Positions 1-6,032 of a DNA stretch of 10,327 nucleotides are shown here, piece after piece. Positions within the stretch are counted from its first letter, which is position 1. Each line of letters opens with the position of its first letter. The translations under genes and the position numbers were made by a program. The notes under the pieces are model-generated. The model had not been told where the DNA came from. It saw only the letters and a program-made list of their open reading frames with translations, and searched no databases. This stretch comes from Chlamydiota bacterium (GTDB lineage Bacteria > Auribacterota > UBA3054 > B51-G9), in NCBI GenBank assembly GCA_030596365.1, contig JAUVKG010000060.1, positions 1 to 10,327 of the forward strand, written 5' to 3'.

Positions 1-972
1 AGCGATGCAGGACTTGGAGATTATCAATGGTCTGATATGCCCAATTCCATTAATGATGCCAGCCCGACAAGTCAGAAGCAAGCTGTTGGGCAACTAATAT
101 ATCACGCCGGCGTAACTATGAACATGAATTTCGAAGCAACTGGTTCGGGTGCATTCAGCGAAAATGTTCCCTCGGCCTTAAGAACATATTTTGGTTATTC
201 CAGTGGAAATCTTAAATATCGTTCGAGTTATTCTGATTCTGAATGGTACACCAGACTCTACACAGACATCAATAATTCGCGACCTGTTTACTATGCTTTC
301 CGCAACGACCTCAACCAAGGGCACGCGGTAGTGTGTGACGGCACACGCAATGACAATGAGATTCACATCAATTTTGGTTGGAGTGGAACTGCAAATGCGT
401 GGTATAACATGAATAGTGTTGGAGATTGGAATTATACTCACAGGGCAATTTTCGAAATATATCCATCCGGCGGCGGAGATACTTTCAGCATTCTAAAGCT
501 CAAAGGGAAAGTGGATTGGAAAAAGAATCCTGGCTATGGCAATGATACGATACTATGTAAAATTCCCTGCTTTCTGCCGGATTTATTATTTCTGGAAGAC
601 TGCGGGAATATCTCAAAATTTTTGATCTTCGACGGTGGAGCCGGTAGAGTATCAGGTTCTGCAGGTGCATTCAAATCAATGAACAAGAAAGGCACAGTTG
701 TTAACCTTCAATATAAAAGTACCATCGGCAAGTATAAGGTTAAAACTAAGTTAAAGCTTAAAAACGGATATCTTTATGCAATGCGTAAAATGAAAAATGG
801 AAATGCCAGCGATACAAAATTTAACGTCGGAAACTCCGATTCCGGTGGATGGCAGCAAAAACAAATAGATGTTGAAGTGAATCTGACGTATGGTAGCGTA
901 TCTGTTCAGGGGAAAGATACTACCACCATACAGTACAAAACTATTGCTGACAAAAAAACACAAATTAAGTAA
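1..972 (+). CDS. C10 family (streptopain-like) cysteine peptidase, 5' end outside window
   Basis: Secreted papain-fold endopeptidase of the C10/SpeB type, missing its N-terminus. The frame is open from base 1, so the first internal ATG (37) is not the start; 323 residues are visible. Seen: YQW near the start, AVGQLIYHAGV, the GSGA turn, ALRTYFGY, then RPVYYAF followed by GHAVVCDG with the catalytic His at visible residue 108, and HINFGWSG with Asn 124 and Trp 127. This is the usual C10 order after the catalytic Cys; that Cys, the propeptide and any signal peptide would lie upstream. The protease fold ends near residue 154. The remaining 169 residues after a PSGGG linker are Lys-rich and probably beta-rich, and I do not recognise them. 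It likely forms an operon with the esterase gene 30 bp downstream. Family assignment is firm; substrate is unknown. Confidence 0.85.
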   Translation, partial: SDAGLGDYQWSDMPNSINDASPTSQKQAVGQLIYHAGVTMNMNFEATGSGAFSENVPSALRTYFGYSSGNLKYRSSYSDSEWYTRLYTDINNSRPVYYAFRNDLNQGHAVVCDGTRNDNEIHINFGWSGTANAWYNMNSVGDWNYTHRAIFEIYPSGGGDTFSILKLKGKVDWKKNPGYGNDTILCKIPCFLPDLLFLEDCGNISKFLIFDGGAGRVSGSAGAFKSMNKKGTVVNLQYKSTIGKYKVKTKLKLKNGYLYAMRKMKNGNASDTKFNVGNSDSGGWQQKQIDVEVNLTYGSVSVQGKDTTTIQYKTIADKKTQIK

Positions 973-985
973 TGTCTAACCATTA

Positions 986-991
986 AAAGGA
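986..991 (+). promoter_or_regulatory. Ribosome binding site of the esterase gene
   Basis: AAAGGA lies 11 nt before the ATG at 1003 and is the clearest Shine-Dalgarno match in the window. It supports that start, which is followed at once by a good signal peptide. The 30-bp gap to the upstream protease gene contains no hairpin, consistent with cotranscription. Confidence 0.65.
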
Positions 992-1002
992 AAAAACATC
1001 TA

Positions 1003-3816
1003 ATGAATACCTGTCTACGAATATTTGCATTCCTCGTTTTTGCTGCTGCTTCTGTTTATGCGGCACCTGATCATCACTGGCATTTTGATAATGATTTTAT
1101 AGACTCAATAAATTCCAGCACAGGCTCCGTGGTCGGAAGTATTACTTTTGATAACGGGCAGGTCGGCCCTGCGGGTTTATTTAATGGAACGTCGTATCTT
1201 GATGTTGGTTCTATCCTGAATGTTACTTCATACACGAAGGCTGCGTGGATCTACAGAACAGGCGGGGTATTCAACAACATACTCAGCGGTAATAACAGCG
1301 GAAACAAACACGCGCTTTTGGTGGCGGAAGGCTATAACTTCCAATTAACATCCGGGCATAATGGTTTATGGAGTGCCGTTCGCGACAATGTAACTATTCC
1401 CGAAGATCAGTGGCAGCATGTCGTTGTTACTTACGATGCAAGTGAGAACGGCGGAACTATGCGGCTTTACCGGAACGGCAGACCGGTTGGCGGAACACCG
1501 GTTGCTACCGGCCTTGCACCGCCATCCGGCGGATTTGTGGAGATCGGCGGATGGGATGGAACAACTCATGGATTCAGCGGACGCATTGATGATGTCGGGA
1601 TTTGGAACCGACCACTCAGCGAGGAAGAAATTGCCGATTTGTTTGCAGAAGGCGCACGCGGGCACGATATTCAGGGCGAAACCAACCATGCTTTTTCTGT
1701 CTATAAACAGGTGGCCGAGGCCAATGACTATTCCATAGTTTACCGCTATGAACTGCCGGTCTCTACTGCTTTTGGTTCAAGCGGCAAACCTGCATACATC
1801 TTTGACAATTCTTCTGCTTATGGCAACAAACTGGCATTTGACCGGCAAGCTTATTATCTCGAATTACATGAAATAGGAGCGGCAGATACACAATGGGTAT
1901 TCGTTTCTTTTGATCCGATAACCGATGATGCATCGAAAATAGGCATTCCCATCTATGCATCCGGAGTGCAATTTCAGCAAATTTTGCAAAATATGAATGT
2001 TACGGCATCCGGTTCCTATGTGACCGAAGGTACTAATCTGACTACCGGCAATATCGAGTTCTGGGGATTAAATTACAACTATATCAACAACGCAAATATA
2101 CCGAACGCGAGTGATTCAGTATGGGATGTTGGAGACAAACCGGAATTAGGAGGATACTACGGTTGTATGCAGATTCATAACCACGCGGTGAATGGATCGG
2201 CGAATACTGAAACTATCTTTGCATATAACAGATGGGGCGCAGGAGGGATAAGCGATTTGGGATTTGGCAACCGCCCAGTGGGAAACACCGACTGGACATT
2301 TGCCTTTAACGCAAACACATACGACACGCGCATACTGTATGTGATGACAAGGGATGTTCCGTTACCCGATGTGAGTTTTATAAGTGCACCAAAATCCCTT
2401 CAACTTTACGCAAGAGACTTAGTAACCGGTATAGCAACTGTTACTATCGATGGCGTTGTTATCGAGGCAGGATGCACCGAAATGACCGTTACGACATTTA
2501 GGAATTCCGAGATCTACACTAACCTGACCATAGCCTTGACAGGTGCGGGCAATGAATCGTTTGATTTTGCAATTCCCATCCATGCTGAGTTGGCGAGATA
2601 CGATTTCACGGTTACGGTAACATGCAATGGATTACAGTATGATGTGCTAAAAGCTTCTAACGTGGTTGCAGGCGACACACTGCTGGTTAATGGGCAATCC
2701 AATGCAGTAGCTATTCGGTTAAGCGACAGCGCGAATGATAATCAGAGCACATGGCTGCGGTCATTTGGCACACGAACGGAAAGCATTCCCGGAGTATCCG
2801 CTGACATGACCTGGCATCTTGCTGAGGGCGATCTTAACCAAGCTCCCGGAGCGGTAGGACAGTGGGCTTTGCATATGGGAAATCTCCTGATACAGTCCAA
2901 CGGAATACCAATGTGTATTATCAATGGAGCATATGGCGGGAAAGCTATCGGTTACTTCCAGCGTAATGACAGCAATAAAGAAGACCTTTCCACTAACTAT
3001 GGCCGGCTTCTGTATCGCTCTCGCCAGGCAGGAACAGATCAAGCCGTTCGAGCTGTTCTATGGTATCAGGGGGAAAGCGACGGTACTAATGCTGAGCAAC
3101 ACAAGCAGGGATTTATCGCTTTATACAATGATTGGGAAAATGACTATCCGACATTGAATAACGTTTACATTTGCCAAATTAAAAATGGGTGTCCTTCTTA
3201 CGATGGCAGCATCGAACTAAGGGAACGTCAGCGACGGATGCCCGAGAAATTGGCGAAGGTACAGGTCTTATCAACAAGCGCCTTGCAACATTTCACTGAT
3301 AATTGCCATTTCCCTTACGAGGAGGGCTATCGTACGCTGGGTGAGTATTTCACACGGCTGATTCTGCGTGACCTTTATGGTTTCGTTATGCCAAGCCAGA
3401 TTGACGCACCAAATTTCGGTACTGCATACTTCGCAGATGCATCTAATACACTTGTCCGTTTTGCATCACGCAATATAAATGATGTTTTTTCCGTCGACGC
3501 GGGATCAGAAAGCGATTTCAGAGTCGAAGGGGTAAGCGGCGCGGTGATTTTAAGTGTCACTGCGAACAATCATTATTTGGACATCCAATTCGACCGGGAT
3601 GTGAGCGGGGCTACGGGTCTGACTTACAACGGTCATCCGGGTGGTGCTCCTTATATAAAAAACGAACAAGGTGTCGGCCTGCTCTACTTCCATAATGTAC
3701 CTATTTTACCTGAGCCGGGAATAATTTTTGTAATGCTGCCGGTATATATATTGGGAATTCGCCGAGTAAAGCTTGCAAAAGATATTTATTTCGATCCGGA
3801 TATTCCGATTGCCTGA
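1003..3816 (+). CDS. Exported LamG / sialate-O-acetylesterase-type SGNH esterase with PEP-CTERM-like tail
   Basis: Predicted carbohydrate esterase, 937 residues, removing acetyl groups from sialic acid or other acetylated glycans outside the cytoplasm. Order: signal peptide (1-20, ending SVYA); LamG jelly-roll (about 24-216, with WQHVVVTYDA, LYRNG and IDDVGIWNRPLSEEEI); an unassigned beta-rich region (about 225-450); an Ig-like domain typical of this esterase type (about 454-560); SGNH/SASA catalytic domain (about 561-795); beta-rich tail domain; sorting tail. Catalytic blocks: GQSN with Ser 566, the glycine block GAYGG (642-646), WYQGESD (687-693), and DNCH with Asp 766 and His 769. The end reads LPEPG (902-906), about 13 hydrophobic residues, then RR, as in PEP-CTERM exosortase substrates, but 17 more residues follow the RR. 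Substrate is inferred from family only; xylan- or pectin-type acetyl esters are possible. Confidence 0.85.
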   Translation: MNTCLRIFAFLVFAAASVYAAPDHHWHFDNDFIDSINSSTGSVVGSITFDNGQVGPAGLFNGTSYLDVGSILNVTSYTKAAWIYRTGGVFNNILSGNNSGNKHALLVAEGYNFQLTSGHNGLWSAVRDNVTIPEDQWQHVVVTYDASENGGTMRLYRNGRPVGGTPVATGLAPPSGGFVEIGGWDGTTHGFSGRIDDVGIWNRPLSEEEIADLFAEGARGHDIQGETNHAFSVYKQVAEANDYSIVYRYELPVSTAFGSSGKPAYIFDNSSAYGNKLAFDRQAYYLELHEIGAADTQWVFVSFDPITDDASKIGIPIYASGVQFQQILQNMNVTASGSYVTEGTNLTTGNIEFWGLNYNYINNANIPNASDSVWDVGDKPELGGYYGCMQIHNHAVNGSANTETIFAYNRWGAGGISDLGFGNRPVGNTDWTFAFNANTYDTRILYVMTRDVPLPDVSFISAPKSLQLYARDLVTGIATVTIDGVVIEAGCTEMTVTTFRNSEIYTNLTIALTGAGNESFDFAIPIHAELARYDFTVTVTCNGLQYDVLKASNVVAGDTLLVNGQSNAVAIRLSDSANDNQSTWLRSFGTRTESIPGVSADMTWHLAEGDLNQAPGAVGQWALHMGNLLIQSNGIPMCIINGAYGGKAIGYFQRNDSNKEDLSTNYGRLLYRSRQAGTDQAVRAVLWYQGESDGTNAEQHKQGFIALYNDWENDYPTLNNVYICQIKNGCPSYDGSIELRERQRRMPEKLAKVQVLSTSALQHFTDNCHFPYEEGYRTLGEYFTRLILRDLYGFVMPSQIDAPNFGTAYFADASNTLVRFASRNINDVFSVDAGSESDFRVEGVSGAVILSVTANNHYLDIQFDRDVSGATGLTYNGHPGGAPYIKNEQGVGLLYFHNVPILPEPGIIFVMLPVYILGIRRVKLAKDIYFDPDIPIA

Positions 3817-3823
3817 AAGGCAA
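3809..3823 (+). repeat. Short hairpin spanning the esterase stop codon
   Basis: TTGCCT and AGGCAA pair perfectly (6 bp) around a GAA loop. The TGA stop (3814-3816) sits at the top of the stem. There is no U-run after it, so it is not a standard intrinsic terminator by itself; it may stabilise the 3' end or be chance. Confidence 0.4.
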
Positions 3824-3831
3824 ATTCATCG

Positions 3832-3888
3832 ATTCCCCCTTGGATTTTATCCCGATTATTCCATCGGGAAAAGGGGGTAAGGGGGATT
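3832..3888. repeat. Imperfect G/C-run palindrome, possible terminator or dispersed REP-like element
   Basis: An outer arm TCCCCCTT (3834-3841) pairs with AAGGGGGA (3879-3886); an inner perfect stem TCCCGAT (3850-3856) pairs with ATCGGGA (3863-3869) around a 6-nt loop. A second G5 run at 3873-3877 offers an alternative partner for the C5 run. Strong enough to end or attenuate transcription leaving the esterase gene, but no T-run follows on the plus strand. C5/G5 palindromes of this kind are often dispersed repeats in environmental bacteria (general knowledge, not checked here). Confidence 0.5.
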
Positions 3889-3900
3889 TAAATCTCTCTG

Positions 3901-3931
3901 CCGCTATAGCGGGTACTCCCCTTTCGGGAGT
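3901..3931. repeat. Perfect 12-bp palindrome followed by a 6-bp hairpin, upstream of arsC
   Basis: CCGCTATAGCGG (3901-3912) is self-complementary. Two bases later ACTCCC (3915-3920) pairs with GGGAGT (3926-3931) around CTTTC. Both lie 30-60 bp before the arsC start, so they could be an operator, a leader structure, or the end of the upstream transcript. The 12-bp palindrome is not an obvious ArsR box. Confidence 0.4.
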
Positions 3932-3961
3932 CTGAAAACACTTTTTAAGAAACAACTAATT

Positions 3962-4390
3962 ATGAAAAAAATATTATTCTTATGTACGGGTAATTCCTGT
4001 AGGAGTCAAATGGCTGAAGGATGGACAAAATTTCTGAAAAAAGATGAAATCGAAGCTTATTCAGCAGGAATCGAAACACATGGTTTAAACCCTTATGCTG
4101 TAAAAGTTATGGCGGAATCCGGCGTGGATATTTCTAATCATAAATCAACAAATGTAAAAGATTTTATTGACGTTGATTTTGATTATGTAATTACAGTATG
4201 CGGGCACGCGAATGAAAATTGTCCGGTCTTTCCCGGTAATGCAAAGATTATTCATGTAGGTTTTGATGATCCGCCAACATTGGCATTAGAATTGAAAACA
4301 GAAGAAGAAAAATTAAATTGTTATCGTAGAGTTCGCGATGAGATAAAGAATTTTATTGAGAAGAAACTGGCGGAAATTATCAAGGACTAA
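3962..4390 (+). CDS. arsC: Arsenate reductase, thioredoxin-coupled (LMW-PTP fold)
   Basis: Cytoplasmic enzyme reducing arsenate to arsenite, 142 residues, the usual length for the Bacillus/Staphylococcus ArsC class. The P-loop CTGNSCRS carries nucleophile Cys 8 and Arg 14. The two redox cysteines of the class are present as Cys 80 (VITVCG) and Cys 87 (NENCP), and the general acid Asp 103 sits in GFDDP. With all three cysteines the protein should act as a thioredoxin-recycled reductase rather than a plain tyrosine phosphatase. Other landmarks: SAGIETHGLNP and RVRDEIKNFI. The start is the only sensible one, although no clear Shine-Dalgarno precedes it. No arsR, arsB or acr3 is in the window, so arsenite export must be encoded elsewhere. 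By eye the gene is more AT-rich than the esterase gene before it. Confidence 0.93.
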   Translation: MKKILFLCTGNSCRSQMAEGWTKFLKKDEIEAYSAGIETHGLNPYAVKVMAESGVDISNHKSTNVKDFIDVDFDYVITVCGHANENCPVFPGNAKIIHVGFDDPPTLALELKTEEEKLNCYRRVRDEIKNFIEKKLAEIIKD

Positions 4391-4416
4391 AAGGACGGCA
4401 AGGACAGCAAAGATTC
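4391..4416 (+). repeat. 9-bp tandem repeat directly after arsC
   Basis: AAGGACGGC (4391-4399), AAGGACAGC (4400-4408) and a decayed AAAGATTC. The array starts immediately after the arsC stop, and the last codons of arsC (AAGGAC at 4382-4387) match the unit, so the repeat may have reached into the coding end. Confidence 0.55.
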
Positions 4417-4440
4417 AATCGACAGGAAATGCATTTGAGT

Positions 4441-4465
4441 TCTTGGTGTCTTAGAGTCTTAGTGG
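4441..4465 (+). repeat. 8-bp tandem repeat, three copies
   Basis: TCTTGGTG (4441-4448), TCTTAGAG (4449-4456), TCTTAGTG (4457-4464). A degenerate intergenic minisatellite with no coding meaning in a plausible frame. Confidence 0.55.
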
Positions 4466-4481
4466 CTAAAAAAATTTATTA

Positions 4482-4511
4482 GGCAAAATCATTTAGTGGC
4501 AAAATGATTTT
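4482..4511. repeat. Combined direct and inverted repeat (GGCAAAATSATTT), terminator-like hairpin
   Basis: GGCAAAATCATTT (4482-4494) is repeated as GGCAAAATGATTT (4498-4510) with one C/G change. That change makes the two copies able to pair: AAAATCATTT (4485-4494) with AAATGATTTT (4502-4511), a 10-bp stem with a 7-nt loop. It is A/T-rich with T4 in the 3' arm, so it could act as a weak terminator after arsC, but the stem has little GC. Confidence 0.5.
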
Positions 4512-4551
4512 AAAAGATAAAAATTATATTATAAATAAAAAATATTTTCTT

Positions 4552-4616
4552 TCCGTGTAAATCTGTGTGCCGTGCCCGGAGATTTTCGGGTTCCGTGGGC
4601 AGTAATATTTCTGTGG
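4552..4616 (+). repeat. Degenerate TCCGTG repeats upstream of the CDF transporter
   Basis: Variants of one word occur at 4552 (TCCGTG), 4562 (TCTGTG), 4569 (GCCGTG), 4592 (TCCGTGG) and 4610 (TCTGTGG). The same heptamer is tandemly repeated right after the transporter gene. A GTG inside this repeat (4572) is in frame with the transporter but gives an unconserved-looking 21-residue extension, so it is not taken as the start. CCCGGA (4575-4580) can also pair with TTCGGG (4585-4590), including one G-T pair. Confidence 0.55.
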
Positions 4617-4634
4617 GACAATAGTGAAATTACT

Positions 4635-5513
4635 ATGAAAAAGACTAAAAAACAAATTCAGAAAATAACTTTTGCAGGCTTGTTTATTAATCTGGCATTG
4701 TCAGCTTTGAAATGTTCTGTTGGTTATTTATATAAAAGTCAGGCGCTGTTCGCTGACGGTATTCATAGTTTGTCAGATATGGCTACTGATTTAATAATAA
4801 TTATCGGCGCGAACTTCTGGGAACAGCCTGCCGATGATTGTCATCCCTATGGTCATGCAAGAATTGAAACACTGGTCACTATTATCATCGGCGCAACATT
4901 AGCCGGTACGGCATTATTTATTGGTTGGGAAGCAGTTATAAGTTTTAGTGATAGTCAAGATAAAAATCCCGGATGGATAGTTTTTATTGTGGCTTTAATT
5001 TCAATAATTGTTAAAGAAAGTCTTTATCATTGGACAATTTCAAAAGGTAAAAAATTGAAATCTTCCGCGCTGATTTCTAATGCGTGGCATCACCGCTCGG
5101 ACGCTTTGAGTTCCATTCCTGTGGCAGTAGCGGTCATTGGAGGATTTTTGTTTCCAACTTTAAGATATCTTGATCAGATCGCTGCACTTCTTGTTTCTGC
5201 AATGCTTCTTAAAGCCGCGTGGTCAATTGCCCGACCGGGAATTCTTGAAATATGCGAAGAGAGTGCGGGAGCGGAAACGGAAAAGTTTTTAAAAGAGTTA
5301 GCTGCTCAGATTCCGGAAATTAAGGAAATTCACGCGATAAGAACCAGACGGTTAGGCGGTTCTGTTCTTGCGGATTTGCATCTTCTTGTTGACCCGAATA
5401 TCAGTGTTGAAGCAGGTCACAAGATAGGAGGAAAGTTTAAGAAATTAGTTTTGGATTCTGATAATAATATTGTTGATGTCTTGGTGCATGTCGAACCCTT
5501 CACGCAACGGTAA
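4635..5513 (+). CDS. Cation diffusion facilitator (CDF) family divalent metal transporter
   Basis: Inner-membrane antiporter exporting a divalent cation (Zn, or Fe/Cd/Co) against protons; 292 residues from the ATG at 4635. Seen: hydrophobic segments near 12-32, 50-62, 80-103, 113-128 and 157-195, compatible with six TM helices. The TM2 site reads ADGIHSLSD (His 44, Asp 48) and the TM5 site NAWHHRSD (His 152, Asp 156), i.e. HxxxD/HxxxD, as in zinc-type rather than DxxxD/DxxxD manganese-type members. HPYGHARIET (70-79) is the CDF loop motif. The C-terminal cytoplasmic dimer domain (about 213-288) ends ...DVLVHVEPF. The longer in-frame start at 4572 would put repeat DNA in the protein. No clear Shine-Dalgarno. 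Same strand as arsC, 244 bp apart, so possibly but not certainly cotranscribed. The metal cannot be fixed from sequence alone. Confidence 0.9.
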   Translation: MKKTKKQIQKITFAGLFINLALSALKCSVGYLYKSQALFADGIHSLSDMATDLIIIIGANFWEQPADDCHPYGHARIETLVTIIIGATLAGTALFIGWEAVISFSDSQDKNPGWIVFIVALISIIVKESLYHWTISKGKKLKSSALISNAWHHRSDALSSIPVAVAVIGGFLFPTLRYLDQIAALLVSAMLLKAAWSIARPGILEICEESAGAETEKFLKELAAQIPEIKEIHAIRTRRLGGSVLADLHLLVDPNISVEAGHKIGGKFKKLVLDSDNNIVDVLVHVEPFTQR

Positions 5514-5539
5514 TCCGTGGTCCGTGGTCCGTGGTCCGT
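5514..5539 (+). repeat. TCCGTGG heptamer tandem repeat abutting the CDF stop codon
   Basis: Three exact copies of TCCGTGG (5514-5520, 5521-5527, 5528-5534) plus TCCGT, starting on the base after the TAA at 5511-5513. The unit matches the degenerate copies before the gene. Confidence 0.8.
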
Positions 5540-5568
5540 AAATTACTCATTATTTTGAAAGAAGAAAA

Positions 5569-5598
5569 AGTCAAAATGATTAGAGTCAAAATGATGAA
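5569..5598 (+). repeat. 15-bp direct duplication containing TCAAAATGAT
   Basis: AGTCAAAATGATTAG (5569-5583) is followed by AGTCAAAATGATGAA (5584-5598); the first 12 bases are identical. The core CAAAATGATT also occurs in the repeat at 4500-4509, so one word family may appear on both sides of the transporter gene. Confidence 0.55.
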
Positions 5599-5708
5599 GA
5601 AAAAAATATAATACGAATTTATTTATTTCACCACGGCTAACGAAGTAACGTTGTACTCACGTTCATCATTATTTTAATACAAATAAATTTTATTTATTAA
5701 TAAAAATA

Positions 5709-5961
5709 TTTAATCGTACTGCAATTATTATTTAACGATTGAAACGATTGAAACGATTTAGTAATTTAATTATTTTGCCTTTAATAATATTATATTTAAT
5801 CGTACTGCAATTTAATCGTACTGCAATTATTATTTAACGATTGAAACGATTGAAATGATTAAAATGATTAAACGATTTGATGATTTAATTATTTTTCCTT
5901 TAATAATATTATATTTAATCGTACTGCAATTTAATCGTACTGCAATTTAATCGTACTGCAA
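5709..5961 (+). repeat. Nested tandem array: TTTAATCGTACTGCAA in blocks of 1, 2 and 3
   Basis: The exact 16-mer TTTAATCGTACTGCAA occurs once at 5709-5724, twice at 5795-5826 and three times at 5914-5961, six identical copies. The spacers are homologous: 5725-5794 (70 bp) and 5827-5913 (87 bp) both begin TTATTATTTAACGATTGAAA and both end CCTTTAATAATATTATA. The second is 17 bp longer through extra copies of a 9-bp word, ACGATTGAA or ATGATTAAA. So there is a higher-order unit [16-mer]n + spacer, with a minisatellite inside the spacer. After the third block the array stops without a spacer. Confidence 0.9.
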
Positions 5962-6032
5962 ATTAATTGCACGGAACTTACAAAGAAAACAAAAAAGAAC
6001 GTATTGTATAAATTTTTTCCCGTCGACTGCTG

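Larger units (their letters stand above)
5514..6032. other. Gene-free stretch between convergent genes
   Basis: No credible gene on either strand. It holds the TCCGTGG array, a 15-bp duplication (5569-5598), the nested 16-mer array (5709-5961), and unique AT-rich DNA at 5599-5708 and 5962-6032. The two flanking genes converge here, so both should terminate within it, but I find no GC-rich stem followed by a T-run on either strand. Confidence 0.7.

Noticed and set aside
1418..1738. Plus-strand frame of 106 residues within the LamG region
   Set aside because: Overlaps a well-defined LamG domain in another frame and has no start signal or known motif.
4572..4634. GTG start giving the CDF transporter 21 extra N-terminal residues
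   Set aside because: The extension is encoded by degenerate TCCGTG repeats and does not look like a CDF N-terminus; the ATG at 4635 is followed by a normal Lys-rich start and TM1.
5677..5700. AT-rich palindrome as a bidirectional terminator between the convergent genes
   Set aside because: The A/T-only arms leave almost no loop and no stable stem, so it cannot be supported as an intrinsic terminator.
5734..5880. CRISPR-like look of repeated GATTGAAAC words
   Set aside because: The words are 9 bp apart with no unique spacers of constant length, and no cas genes are present; this is a minisatellite.
5709..5961. Iteron-type replication origin
   Set aside because: Direct repeats near AT-rich DNA resemble iterons, but there is no replication initiator gene or DnaA box cluster in the window and the spacing is irregular.
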